DNA of 64,000 nucleotides from Bugula neritina. Taxonomy: Eukaryota; Bryozoa; Gymnolaemata; Cheilostomatida; Bugulidae. The stretch spans positions 3,170,680 through 3,234,679 of the forward strand of contig OZ037767.1 of assembly GCA_964035545.1 (NCBI GenBank). Reading direction: 5' to 3'. The notes beneath the pieces are model-generated. The model was given only the letters and a program-made list of their open reading frames with translations, did no database searches and was not told where the DNA came from. The position numbers were made by a program, and so were the translations under genes. Shown here in pieces: positions 11,401-25,308 of the stretch. Each line of letters opens with the position of its first letter. Within the stretch, counting starts at the first letter, position 1.

Positions 11401-14400
11401 TATAACATTTTTTTGCAACTTAAAAGCCTCTATAGATTGCTTCTAGCTTCATGCTATTGGCAAACAGTTCTCAATATATAACTATATATACTCTAACCTA
11501 TGTATAGGGCTTTCGTATTTAAACTATATAATATACTCTAACCTATGTATAGGGCTTTCGTATTTAAACTATATATACTCTAACCTATGTATAGGGCTTT
11601 CGTACTTCAGCATGTTCTACAATCCACGCTTTAAACTAAACCGATAATCTTCTTTTCCTACTCTATGCACATGTGAGGTACGTTATCTGTACTAGTTATC
11701 ACACACAGTCTACTTGTAGCGTGTACTGAAGTGATCTACTCCGGATGTACAGTGGTCCACGGGATCTGCCAGTGTGGCAATTCTTGCACTCGCTCGTTTG
11801 ACTTTGCCGATAAGGAGTCTTGTCTCAACTCAGTCCTTACTCAAGGTGAGTCTAAGTCAGCACGCTGCCTTTCTAGACTGATAATAAAGACCTCCACTGG
11901 CTTAGATAGCTCACACGAATATTTGCTCTGGGAGATTTGATTTTGGTTCCTATAAACTATGTAGAGATAAAGGTTGTCCTGGACTGTGTTGATAGACTTG
12001 TTAATTTTATTTTCCAACATACTAAGTGTACTCTAGTTGAGTAACACTCAAGTGCTTTGTATAAGATGCCTTACAAGGAATTTTCTCCCCTGGCTGTGTG
12101 CCATACATGACCTATCCTATTATTGGAAATTAGATATTCAAATGTTTTCTGTATTACAACACACGAGAAAACTATAAAGTATAATAGTAGTGTGTGTGAG
12201 TAAAGAAGTAATTTTAAAAATAGACTGGTAATAAGTAGCTATGGCATGCATGTCAATACTCAAACTTTAGAATATTTTAAATGTAGCTTATCAGATAATA
12301 TTCTCCTTTGCAATGTGTTGGTAGAGTGGAGGAGATAAGCCTGTACGGTTTGATTACAAAATGAGATGATATTGATTTGATAATAACAATAAAACTGTCA
12401 AATTTGTAAACCTATTACAATTAGTTTGCCTTGTGGCAATAGTGCAGCCTCTATATAGAAATAGAGCTAACTAGGCATAATAGGTTGTGTATCAGTGTGA
12501 TATTGCATGGTTTCGTACAAAATTGGCCACTCTCACTTTTCACCAGATAAAAAGTAAACTTTCTGTTGATAAATGAGGACTAGAGTTTGATGAGGATTAG
12601 TTCAAGGTCATACAAAGAGACTGTATTTTTTCTTACAGATTCCCTCGTACATTTCATTCATGCAGCATTTTAATGGTCATATACTTTTAGCTATCAGCTA
12701 AATACAACTTCAGGATGGTATACCCAAGCATATTGGTTTTATTGGCATATTATGCTAATGCTGATGCTCATTGTATTATACGACTACTTGGGCATACTAT
12801 TCTTGAATTGTATTTATAACTGTTGGCAACGATGTATACATATAAATATTATAGTACTGCTTAAACGAAGTGTGTCGAGGATTCTTTAAGAAAAAGAAAT
12901 GTCCAAAAGGATGTCAGATGATGCATTCACTAGATATTTTTGGCTTTCCATAAAACTATTATCAGCCTATTTTCATAGTTCACATATTTTTATGCTGAGC
13001 AACCTTGTTGAATCTATTGATGCAAAAATATGCCAAAAGTCAAAGACCTTAAAACTTGCACTTGAAAGATAAAGTGTTGTACAAATAAAGCTTGGAATTG
13101 ACTGAATGCATAACTGGACCTCACTCAGTTGTATCACCACAGGCACGTCCTACACATTATTCTGATCGGAAACTATTCGTAACTATGGGCGCATTGACAG
13201 CGCTGTTAGAAACATAATATCTAATGCAACATTGATCAGCTAAATTTAGCTGCAAATGATAATAGATATTTATTTATGAAGACTTTTTAAAGCAAAATAT
13301 GCCTTTATGAAGTACATGTATGTTCAGAGACAACTTTCCCCATTTTTATGTACCAGGCTTAGTAGTTGGGAACATACCAGCACTCAAAGAAGGGGAACTA
13401 CCCCCAAAATATTGATTGCACTTTGTGACTTTTAATGATAGGGTCATCTTGGCAAAACAGTGTCTAGAAGTGTTGAAGGATTGTCAGTAAATGTTGAATG
13501 CAGAATATGTTTCAACTTTAGAGATATCAGCAATATTAGACGCATGTGGTTTAGTGAGAAGCTCTAGCAAAAGAAGTTATGCTCTATTCGAAAGTTATTC
13601 TCCAATTCGAAAATCATAACGGCTATGCTAGCAACTGAATAAAATAGCTGGTGCCTTTCTTCAGAGTTATCACTGTAGCCATGTTGGATCGCTGTTCCTG
13701 TAACCATGTTGGATAATTGTTACTGTAGCCATGTTGGACTATAGTTACTGTCACCACATTCAAAGGTTGTTAACATGGGCCAGCTTTTCTCAGTATAGTT
13801 TGCTTATTAACTCGCTGCATACATTTCTGAAGGTGTAAAAAAGCTAAATTTCTTTCAATTTTAGACTACATATTTTTAGGAGTATATTAGTTCTGTATAT
13901 ACTAGTTTGAATGTTCACATGTACATATAATGCATTAGAGTAACACCTCTCTTACAGTGCCCGGTGCTAGATTGTTAAATTTTGGAGATGCAACTAGCAG
14001 TAGTATAATTATATTGAACTGCATTACAGGGGACACAGATTACTGCGCCAGGAAGCAATGTCCTGCTGATCCAATGACAGAATGCCCGGAAGACAGCTAC
14101 AGACCAGCTAAGAAACTGTCGTTAGACGGCTGCTGTCAGCTGCCACAACCGTGAGTTAACAACTTTAATTCATGTCAATACTCAGTCTATACACATACTT
14201 GTGCTTCATTTTAATGTTGTGTGAGAAAATCCAGATCATGGTTATATAATTGTGAGGCCTAGCTGCAAGTTTGATACCAGAAATAACATTTTTAATGCTT
14301 TTGATATCAAGTCAATATGATTGATGCATATTCTGAAGAAATACTTCTGATTCAATAGTCTACACTCTACACTGTAGTAAACCCTAATGGCGTAGTACAT

Positions 14401-16329
14401 CTAGGTTAGCTATATGGAAAAATGCAGGCAACTTCGCTATTAATACACAACACCCTATAAGTGTAAATAGAAATGTTGTTTGTTATAATTACAGTAAAAA
14501 ATGCAATAAATACATATTATTGTTTATAAAAAACATCTAGTTTCTTAAGGTAGGTTTCCTCATAATACAATTTTTAAACACAAAACAAACTTGGCATTTC
14601 AAAGTTTTAAAAGTACTAATCAACTAATAGAGATAGGTACAAGTCACTTTCTAAATACAAGACATTAAGATTCGCAACTTTAGCCCCAAATTATAAAGAT
14701 TGTTTGCTAATGATTATGTAACATATCACTCATAGTTGTGCCAAAAAGTCTGTTGTCACTTTGATTGTTTGTTACACTTACTATTCAGTTATTTAGTTGA
14801 CAGGTGATTATTGATAGATTATAACACACAATGAATGACCTGCATGACTTGGTTTACACTCCTTAATGTAATAATAGTAATGTAAGAGGTGTAGACCGTA
14901 ATTAATGTAATAATAGTAGTGTGACAATAAAGGTGTGGGAGTATTAAATTTACGTTCTTTTATAGTGTAAACTTATTGATTTGTGATAGCAGCTCTATAC
15001 TTACAACTGTGTAAAAGTAGTCATCAAATTCTACTCCCAACTTCAAGATAAATAACAAGTGACACAACTCCAATAAACGGTAAAAATGTACACACTATAA
15101 AACATTGTTTCCTTTGATTTTTTCTATAGTTACCTAAAGGGGATTTTTTGTTTTCTATTAAAGCAAATTTTTCAGGAGATAAAATATTATTAAAGGACTG
15201 AATAAACACAACTGAGCATGTACTATTTCGTTTTGTGATGTATATTGTACAGCACATAGTTCTCTGCATGCTAATTTTCAATCAAGTGAATTCACATAAA
15301 AACATGCCTCATAATAAAGAATTACAAAATGATATAATGGATCATCAATTGCTGATAATGTAATTGTAAGTGTGTATGCACTATTATAGACAAAATTCTG
15401 CATATGCAATGTACACTGATGTGTTCATAACCCAACAAGAAGTGATGCTATAGTAGTTATATTTCAGTTTCAGACGTTTAAAAAATTATAACAATCCAAT
15501 TGCAAAATAAAATGTTTCGTTATAATTATCAAATTTTAATGTGAAAATAAGTCTCATATTAATTTGATATTTCCGGTAGTATAATACCCCACCACTACTC
15601 TATTTGATTTAAGCTCAGGCTAGGGGCATATATTAAGGCTAGTAGTCTAGTATCATCAGAAATGAGGTGAATATTTCCAGCATTATCAGAGATAAATAGG
15701 ACAACTCTAGTGACTGAATATTGGTGTAATTATCACCAATGATCAAACGTATTATGTACAATGAAAACATCCTAGCAGTGTACTGAATTGAGAAGCTATT
15801 ATTCAATTAGTAACCCAACACTGTACACACTACTACTAGTTGCCAACAGTTCATCTAACATCCCTTCTATGAATGTACATTACGAATTCATGAAAACTAT
15901 GAAATTCCTGGTGTCAAATTTCATAAAAACAGCTGTTCAGGTAACTAAAGGAATTTTAATAAGTCATTACCTGACAAGTGATGAAATTTTATATCTTATT
16001 TCTAAGATATAGATTTCAGTTGTGGTTCTTTGCATAACAATCTTTTGGTATAATGATGATGATTGCAACTTCGAAGGTCTTTATCATATATCTGTAATTC
16101 CAGTTTAATATACTGATGGCATGTAGTAAGCCAAATTTAGTACATTTCACAGAAATGTAGTATAGTATTACATGCTATATTTTGTTGTTAAGAATAAAGT
16201 TTACAATAATTATTCATAGTTTTGTAGTTAAAGTTATTTTAGTAGTGCAGTAGTCCTTGCAAGTAAACTAATTAGATTCACTAATTAATATTAATTTATA
16301 GCACAAGCATTAGCAGTCTCAAAATTATA

Positions 16330-16386
<57 letters not shown>

Positions 16387-19300
16387 AAATATAAATCATA
16401 CCACATCATTATATAATTTTTCTTTATTAAAACTTGACATGATTGTAGATGTAAATGCCTTGAAACAGGATGTCACAACCCGCCATCTTGTCCTGCCGGT
16501 ACCATGGTAGCAGAATTGAGCAGAGGGAATGGAGAACCCGGTAACTGTTGCTCCCAGTACACCTGTGTCAACAGTGAGTCCTTGACCTTCCAGTGTCAGC
16601 TTTGGCAAACTATTTGGCTCTGCAGTGTTCTTTTAGTAAAACTACTTCAGCCTGGCAAATATTTTTATGAAATATTTTAATAACAGTTGCATCATCAATC
16701 AAGCTAATTTTGTCCCTAAATAAAACTTTATGAGTTCATCAGACTGAAGTGCTTGGTATGCAGACTGTAAGGAGACACGCTGCCGATTACAGTTTGTAGT
16801 TGAGTTCATAAAACATTCCTATTTGATAGATTATAGTCTTTATATATAGCAAAGATCACATCGAAACTGTTTGTACACGATCTCTGCAGTTTAATGTAGT
16901 TTCAATAACATTGCTGACAGTGATTCTCCCCCCTACCATTGTTGGCAGCGATTGTCATGCACAGGTCCTGAAAACTTTATTTCAAATGTTTTTTACAAAA
17001 TTAGGTTTCACACTTCCATATGCAATCATTTTATTATAAAAACACTGATTTTGTATCTATGCCGCTCAATAACAGTTGTATGCATCCCTTTATGCAATTC
17101 TTACACAACAAGCTGTAAAGTTGATATATTGGAAAATAAATATTTATTTAATTTAATATTATACTTTTGGTTAGCATTTTTAAAGATTTTATTGACAGTT
17201 ACACAAGTTGATGTGTGATATGCCTAATAATATGGAATAAATTTGTAGCTTCACTAGAATGTGGAATGGGCAACTCTACATTCACCAGTGAATCTGACAG
17301 CTGTATAGAATGCAAATGCAAGTCTGGTATAGTGACATGTGGCTATCGCACTTGCAGTCTACCTTCATGTGAGTGGGCAGCACTGGAACCTGGGAAATGC
17401 TGCCCACAATGCAAAGGTTTGTGTCGGTCTAACTTTTAAGGTGCAGAAATTGGGAAAATGCCATGTGTTCTAGATAAAAGCTGTAGCAAAATAGTAACAA
17501 TCTCATAAAAATTTTAAGAACCACTTAAAACCAAAATGTATTATAAAAAGTTGATTAAAATTTATCCATCGCTGCACCTAAATACAATTTTTAAATTGTG
17601 TCAGTCTCAAGTTGAATATGACGTCTCAAAGTTTTATGCAGACTAGTTCCATTCTATTTTGCTTTTAATAAATTTTTATGCGAGTCACATTAATAGTTAC
17701 CATTTATCATGATGATATTTTAAAATGACTCATCTCAGAGGGAGAAAACTCTTATCAGACATACTTTAAAACCTGTTACCCCTATGAAGTCTTATGTAAT
17801 CACCAGGCTGCGTGTCTCCTACGACTAGACAGAGGTATTCCATTGGTGAGAGTTGGTCAGAAGACAACTCCTGTATCCAGTGTCAGTGTGTCAATGGTCA
17901 GAGCCAGTGCACAGCGTCAGTGTGTCAGCGTCGCTGCCTAAACGCTAAGAAGGTACCAGGGAAGTGCTGTCCAGTCTGTGAAGATAAAGGTACAGTCACA
18001 CTGCTGTTTCTCCTTTATGCAACATAATATGTGGCACAATAAATAGGCATTGCATTGATCAGGTGTTGACATTTTTCTTTTAATTCAGAAATTTGAAGCA
18101 GATGATTTTATTTATATCATAGCTTTAATTAATCAATGTAGATGATTTAAAACTGGGCCTAGCTAGTATATCGGTTGAATGTATATCTAGAGCCTCATAA
18201 AATCAAAACATTAGAGCAAGAGCCATGTAAAAATCACATTCAGTGGTAAATGCAATCGACTTCTCTCATATTCACATCACATCTACTGCTTAAGCTATTT
18301 ATTATTCAGTATATTTCTTATTGTACGATAACTTATCCTCATTAATAATCTTGAAGGAACTAAAGCAGCTAATCTCCCCACATAAATGGATAGTTGTGGG
18401 CGCAAGAGTACTTCATAAACAAATAGACTGGTTGCACAATACAGCTCATTAATATTTAGATATAGCTGCAAACCAGCTTCATTACTAACTACTCATAAAG
18501 TCATTTGCTTATATTTTCATATTCTGATTGGAGCAAATTGCTTCTGAGGCTGTTGATAATTCCATTATCTCACCCTAGGTGGGCACAAGATTTAAATTAT
18601 GGAGAAATGTAAATAACTGCATTCAACTTATTCTCAATGTTATTCAGTAATGCTTCTTTACAAGTAATAGTATCAATCCTTTTCCCTTCTATATCTCATG
18701 CTATTTTTATTAAAAAAAGAATTTATATCAAAATCCTTTGAAGTTATTTTTGCTATCATAGTTATTGGAAAGTAAAAACTGGATTAATATTTGTTTACAG
18801 CTTGCTAACATACTATACTTTTACTATTAGTGACTGGAAATCAATGAATTTTGTCTTGACTACTCAAAATCACATTTTTATAAGGTATAAGAACATTTAT
18901 GTGAAACCCCATCACTTGGATTTCAGCTTGGGGACATTAGGCATGCATCAGTAAACAAGTTATGAATTTAATTGGGTTTTCGCAGTTTAATATTCTAAAG
19001 TTATACTTAAAGGCATTTGAAAGTTCTATTCTAGAACCTAATTGAATTATTTAACTATTTTTAAACTTCAAACTTTAAAAAACTTAAGGTTATAAAATCT
19101 GATCTTCTTATTTATAATAAACTAAGTTCACGTGTTTACTAAGCTTTTCATTTATTACTAGTTGTGTCTTTCACTGCATAGCATAAAACAAGCACTGTGT
19201 TGGACCAGGTAGCATTTACCTGTCAAGATAAGCATGTTTATATTGAACAGTTTGTTCATAGTGCAAGGTGTTCTAATTATGATGAAAGTTTGTTTGTTTT

Positions 19301-21350
19301 AAACTTCAAAGAGAACTAAAATCAATTACTATTTGCTTTATAAACTATCAATAGCAAATATTACACAGTGACAGTATTTTTACGCTACAAACTATGCCTT
19401 TAGTGACAAAGACCCAAGCCTGCTATACTCAAATTGTTTTATATTCTTTTAAGGACTACAAATCAAACCCAAAAGGTGTCATGTTTCCAGTTTAGTTTTA
19501 TTGAGCTGCGCCTAACAACAATGTAATAAATTTGTTTGTTGTGGCTAGGCTTTCCATTCAGCTACGGCCATTTTCAAAAACAAATTGTTTTCATATTATC
19601 ATTATACCATCAGCTTTAAAGAGTCAGTGTGCCTAGATTTGAAATACTTAGTTTTATGTTGAACAATAAATCACAATCTGTTAGAATCTAGACTCTTGTT
19701 GGACCCCATTTCCTCAATTTGTAAAGATGCTTTTTCCAGTTCACAAATTGTAACTAGGTTAGATAAACTTTTAGTTCAGGGGTGTTCAACCTTGTTGGAG
19801 CGAGGGCCACTGAAATGGAAAATTTCATGGGGAGGGCCACATTGTAAAATTTAGCTGGGGCTAGGGACCACAGCATCAGTGTTTTTCGAATTATTTTATT
19901 TAATTACACAATAAAGTTCCAATAATTACTGTAGCTGCATGTTTTCAGCATATATAAAGATAAGACATTTAAAATGTGGTTTTCCCACTTTAGTACATAT
20001 ACATGTGCAACATAATTTTATCTGTTATGCCATTGAGGGCCACATAAATGTAGGCTGGGGGCCACCTGTTGGACAGCTCTGTTCTAGTTAAATATTGGAC
20101 ACACAAAACCTCAGGCTTTTTGATTTGAGCTGCAAGACATTTGTTTATATTTAGAATGCATTTCTTCACTCTTAGCACTATTTAGACTGAGATTCATAGA
20201 CTTTGCAATGTTACATATGTTTATCACTTGTTTTTATGATGTGTGTAATAAATCAGATACCTGGTTTAATTGTTTGCTCAAAAACAACAATGGGAGTGTA
20301 AGGAGAGCAAGACAGTTACAGATGATATATAATGTGTATGTAGCCCCTGGATCGCACATACATCAAATGATATTTTTGATATAGATGCATAGTATCTAAC
20401 ACCAACAAAGCAGTTGAAAACTAAAAATAACATTTTCAATAAAATAATATATGAAAGTTGTGTATGTTTTTTATTAGGCTTTGAAAGAATTACATGTAAC
20501 TCCAACATTTTCTTATAAGAAATTTATTTTAGAAAAAAGCCATGCTGTATTAATTTTTTAACCTCTTTGAAGCTTGATCATGGTGAATAGTGTTTTAATC
20601 GAAATTTAACTGCTCTTATGGCCATTGATAACAGGTAGAAAAAACCCGGATTTCAGTCATTATATTATATTGCATGCCGCCATGGAGTGTTTCTTCTCTT
20701 ATACGTATTTAATTTATGTCACTTGGTTTTGGGTGTGTTTTGAGTTGATTTGGGAGAAGTTGAAGTGGTGTTGAATAAAAAAACTTTCAAATCGCAAGGA
20801 CATTAAAGTAAATTCTAATTTATTTCATTTGCTTACAAATTTGTCTACACATTAGTGCATAATTTTCTCAACACTATTTTCTCATCATTGGTTTTTAATT
20901 TTATTCAACAGTAAATAATATGACAAATTGCAGTGTGTATATATAATACGTTATATAATTATCTTATATTATTTTATGTGATGAAGTCATTATTTCCTCA
21001 TTTATAGCAGTTATACATGATTTTACAGATACTTATGCAGTTTATAATGGAACCTTTCCTGACATTACTACCCCTGTGATATGTCCAGTAGAAAGTGATT
21101 GCCCAACCAACTGCAGGAAGAAATTGACAGTAGAGATCAATGGATGTGCTGTTTGTCTATGTGAAGGTTTGTGTGAAGATGTCAACTATTACGTTACATG
21201 CAATGCTTCATAAACTATTTGTATAGACCAACTCATTGACTTTAAATTGACTTTAATTAAACTTAGTAAAACTGTATATATCCTACAGTCTACACACTAC
21301 ACACTATAACACACTACCCACAACACGTGCGTACACACACACGCACACGC

Positions 21351-21393
<43 letters not shown>

Positions 21394-24300
21394 CTGTGTA
21401 CAGTTGTGTATGAGTTGCTGCTGTAAAACACATTACTGTTACTCTGAAATAACGTAAATTCTGTCTTCTAAATTAATACTCATAATTCTCTATTTACTGT
21501 ATGCATGCTTTAAGTTTTTTATTTCAGATGACATCCTTATGTGCCCAGGCAGTACTAAGTGTAGTAAAGTTTGTCCTCATGGCTACAAGAAAGATCGGCA
21601 AAAGGGATGTTCTCACTGCAGATGTCAGGCCTGCCCCACTTTTAGTTGTAGTCTAACCTGCCCCCAAGGCTATGCCAAGGACTTTTCTGGCTGCAATCTT
21701 TGTCAATGTCAAGGTTAGTTGATAATTTAGAAGTCGTCTTCTTCAAGAAAATATTTTATTTCACCTTTTTGATTTAAAAAGATTACCATAGTGTAGAGTA
21801 GGTTGTGGAATATGTTACTTTTTGCTTATTAAATTAAATATGTTTTTTAACTCTTGTTGTCATAGATTCAGCAACTCCAACTCCAACATTAGAAAACTTA
21901 CTTTTCAGCTTTTCTAACACTGAGGACACAAGTTTCTTGTTTATAGGACCTAGAGTTGAAATAAATGAAAACGAATGCTTGCCGAATAAAAAACCTGCTG
22001 TGGAGAACATATTAATTTCTGCAGTTGAACAAAATATTACTTTTAGGTATATTTTTACTTGTGCACTGTAAAGCTTATTTGTTTTGTGCAATTTTTTCTC
22101 TCTTAGAGTTTCCATTCAATTGATAGAGTGATATGGTTAATTAGTTACCTCTACAGTTGCAAAGAATTATACATTTTCAGTGGTAATTTCTGGCTCTTTT
22201 AGAAGACACCAAAGTGACAACAACTCCAACCATCTGCTTCACATCTGAGGGCAGGACATACAGCTCAGGAGACAGCTGGTTTGATGGATGTCACCAATGT
22301 TACTGTGAGAATGGCAGGGAGTTGTGTTCCCTCATCAACTGCCCGCTAGTGTCTTGTAAACAACCGCTGGTAAAGCCAGGAGATTGCTGTCCATCCTGCC
22401 CTTTCGGTGAGCAGGAAATGTTTGCTTAGTTAAAATATAGATTTAATGAAATGTTTATGGTACATATAACATATATATTATGTTAATATAATAGATTTAA
22501 TAGAATGTTTATGATCAGTCGTTATTGCAATATTTGCTCTCTAAAAACAGATGCTTTTTAAAATACATTACTTGAACTTATTAAAATATAAACAAAAAAT
22601 ACTGGCATCATGACTAAAATTTGGTAACTAAAAATTAAATTATTTATATAACATCTAAACTAAACCAATGTTTCATTTATAGTAAAAAAATAGAATCTAA
22701 ATAATATAGAAGTTTGATTTAGTTAGCCATGGTGTAGTGATTAGAGTGCTGACCTGGTAAATTGGAGGTCAGTTGTTTGTTGATGTTAGGAAGGGCATCC
22801 AATCATAATTGCCCCTGTGCCACATCAGAAAAAGCCTTAAAAGCTCCCTCTTCATTAGGGGTTCTCGTAGGAAGAGCGACTATAAACTTGCATGGGGTTT
22901 TTGCATAGAAACGTGATTTAGTTTTTTGATATTGTAATTATCCAATCAATTGTAGAGGCAGCAACAGCTTCAACTGTGAACATATCAACCAGCTGTGTCA
23001 GCACAGACGATCAGGAACATCTGGAAAATGACGTCTGGCAGCTGGATCCTTGTACTGTCTGTATGTGTCTACAAGGTGATGCTTTCTGTGAGACGAAGAG
23101 GTGTCCACCCACACTGTGTGCTCACCCTACCACAAGGGACGGGGAGTGTTGTGCCTCTTGCAATGGTAAGTTGTCTTCTCATTGACAGTTATCTGATTTT
23201 TGACTTCTACCCTAAGACTGAGTTCAAACCACATGTTGTCTTTTGTTCGCTCTACATTTATAATCTCATTAATTACTGTATTTAAATATAAAAAGATGTA
23301 ACCCAAAAACTTATTGGAAAAATTTGGTTATTAGTTTTTTGAGTTGTTTTTATAAAGAAGACTTGAAAACCTGTTAGCATGAGTGCACTTCCCAGGTGTT
23401 TGAATATAACTAGTCACACCATGTCTAAGTCTAAGTCATATCTAAATTAAAATTAAATTGCAATGTAAAGATGTTAAACTAAAAAATATTTATTCTTACA
23501 AGCATTTATGTTTAGTTAGTTTATATAAACATTCTGGGATCTAAAATCTGCTTATATCTGTAAAAGATTTGAAATTTATTGAGATTTATCTAAAAGTATG
23601 AAAATAAGTGCATCAGAAATATTGGTCCTGTGATATAATAAGCCAAATTTACTAATGGCTTTTTAAAATTCTTTTTTTCCTCACATCACTGAGTAAAACT
23701 CCACAGAACACAAATTAACACGCTGGTTAGACTCAAATGTAGGTTTTCTAATTTATAGCAGAGGTCTTTCAAGCTTGACATATAATTAGTGAAATTAAAT
23801 TTTACTGTAAAATATAAACTTTATATAGAAAGAACTATTTATTTTATTTTTCATTTATCTTACAGGTGAAATTGAATCTCAACCAATCACTGCAGTTGGT
23901 AAGCCTTGCACCACACTCTCAGGTGTAGAGTTTGACCACGGTAGCATCTGGAAGTTGGGGGACTGCCAGAGTTGCACTTGTAAAGACGGGACAGTCACTT
24001 GTTTTTCTCAAACATGTCCAGTCTTACTGTGTAAGACCACAGTGCAGCAGAAAGGCCAATGCTGTCCCAAGTGTACAGGTTTGTCAGTTTATATCATACT
24101 GTCTGCAAAATTGCTTAGAGGTCAAAGTACTTATTAATTTTTTCAAGATAAACATTTTTAGAGCTCTTTTGAAAAGTCCTGATGGTAAAGGATTGTATGT
24201 ACACTTTAGATGTGATATGCATAGACTTGCTATAATTTAGCTCAATCATGCATATTTTTATGTTCATAATTTTTTTTTCAAATTATTATATATTAATTAA

Positions 24301-25308
24301 TAGCATCTCTCTGGTGGTAGGATATGAAATAATTTTATAAGAGTAAAAATTTGCTATATTTACAAAATAGTAAGTAGGTTATTTTATATTTTATGTATTT
24401 TAGCAGAAAGTACCTACGATAAAATATGCATATATGAAGGTAGCTGGTACACACACTTGCAAACATGGAAGGACAACTCCCTACAATGCACTTGTATTCA
24501 TGGCCAATCTGAATGTAAATCTGTAGACTGCATTCCTTGTAAGGAAGACCAAAGTAACGGAGGGGAAAAACCGCGCTGCTGCTTACAACCAACTGGTTAG
24601 TTCGTCAATTAGCAATATACATAATATACTAATATAATATAAATAATAATGATATAATATCATAACAATATCATATAATATTATAATTATTAAAATCCCG
24701 CTATCCAAACAGGACAAAGCGAGGATAGGTGAAGATATTATTTTACAAGTTATTTTGCGAAATCAAATTAGCAGATATTTGTTGTGATAAATTGATGATT
24801 GGAATGCTCTTAATTTGAATTTTGAATTACTATTTGCTATCAAGTTTTCTTATTCTCAGTTAGCATTTATTATAAAATATTATAGAATAATATGATAGAT
24901 GGTTCTACATGTACACTCTATGCATTTTATATAATATTTGAGTTTGTATTTTTAGCTGAAAATGACGAGAGCTTTCTGCCCACTAGAATTGGTCTCCCAA
25001 TGATAATTTTGTTCTCAGTCCTTCTACTGGCGTTCGTCATCGTCATAGCTCTGCTGGTTGTCCTTATTGTGCGGCAGCGGCAAAAGCACAAAACCAAGCT
25101 GACAGCGATACCAAAGATCTTGGAGAGCCGAGTACTGCAAGGTGCTCAAGACGCTGCAACTAAGAAGAGACCAAAATCAACAAACCTGGAGTTTCTGCAT
25201 TCTACTACTGAAAACAGATATAATACGACAATGGCGTTAGGGGATACTGAGTGTTGCAAACCACTTGTAGAAAAAACACTTAGCGGGAACGAGTATATAC
25301 AATGTTGA
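8222..25308 (+). CDS. CRIM1: CRIM1-like cysteine-rich transmembrane BMP regulator
   Basis: Thirteen exons join in frame to 828 codons plus stop: 8222-8489, 11720-11845, 14030-14150, 16449-16573, 17249-17416, 17807-17989, 21029-21166, 21528-21713, 22203-22406, 22956-23165, 23866-24078, 24404-24595, 24956-25308. Domains in order: signal peptide (residues 1 to about 22); IGFBP domain (to about 130); a CRIM1-specific cysteine-rich linker (132-213); VWC1 and VWC2 (exons 5 and 6); three antistasin domains (exons 7 and 8); VWC3-6 (exons 9-12); membrane segment at about 722-750; and a tail of about 75 residues ending 'NEYIQC'. This is the order of vertebrate CRIM1, which binds BMPs through its VWC domains at the cell surface. 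Differences: three antistasin domains were found where vertebrates have four; the IGFBP domain lacks an RGD; the juxtamembrane stretch is short. All introns are phase 1 except intron 3 (phase 2). Orthology is inferred from domain order and exon-by-exon resemblance. Confidence 0.9.
11481..11607. repeat. Tandem repeat, about 43-45-base unit, three copies
   Basis: The block beginning 'ctctaacctatgtataggg' occurs at 11491, 11536 and 11578, nearly identical, inside CRIM1 intron 1 about 110 bases before exon 2. Confidence 0.9.
12700..12818. repeat. Small fold-back element (possible MITE)
   Basis: The left arm at about 12700-12731 ('aaatacaacttcaggatgg...') is an imperfect inverse of the right arm at about 12785-12818, and 'tacccaag' pairs with 'cttgggca'. 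The arms enclose about 50 bases. It lies in CRIM1 intron 2. No clear target duplication was found. Confidence 0.55.
13671..13765. repeat. 25-base minisatellite, three to four copies
   Basis: Units starting 'atgttgga' recur at 13681, 13706 and 13731, each ending in a 'ctgta(g/a)cc'-like block. Located in CRIM1 intron 2. Confidence 0.85.
16336..16384. repeat. (AT)n microsatellite
   Basis: An uninterrupted AT run of about 48 bases lies 64 bases upstream of CRIM1 exon 4. Confidence 0.95.
19777..20081. mobile_element. hAT-type MITE with 8-base target duplication
   Basis: The left end 'caggggtgttcaac' and the inverse of the right end, 'cagagctgtccaac', match at 11 of 14 positions, typical of hAT terminal inverted repeats. 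The flanks 'ttttagtt' (19769-19776) and 'ttctagtt' (20082-20089) form an 8-base target duplication with one mismatch. The interior carries repeated 'gagggccac' blocks at both ends, as in many hAT MITEs. It is 305 bases long, encodes no transposase, and lies in CRIM1 intron 6. Confidence 0.85.
21333..21390. repeat. (AC)n microsatellite
   Basis: A run of AC dinucleotides with a few CG interruptions, in CRIM1 intron 7. Confidence 0.95.
22720..22915 (+). mobile_element. tRNA-derived SINE, plus orientation
   Basis: The head 'gccatggtgtagtgattagagtgct' carries a pol III A-box-like stretch. It is followed by the family-specific body 'gttaggaagggcatccaatc', which occurs in inverse form in the copies at 34735-34880 and 58168-58350. 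It lies in CRIM1 intron 9, ending about 40 bases before exon 10. Confidence 0.8.

Noticed and set aside
11481-11607. Possible CRISPR-like array
   Set aside because: Three direct copies without unique spacers in a eukaryotic intron: an ordinary tandem repeat.
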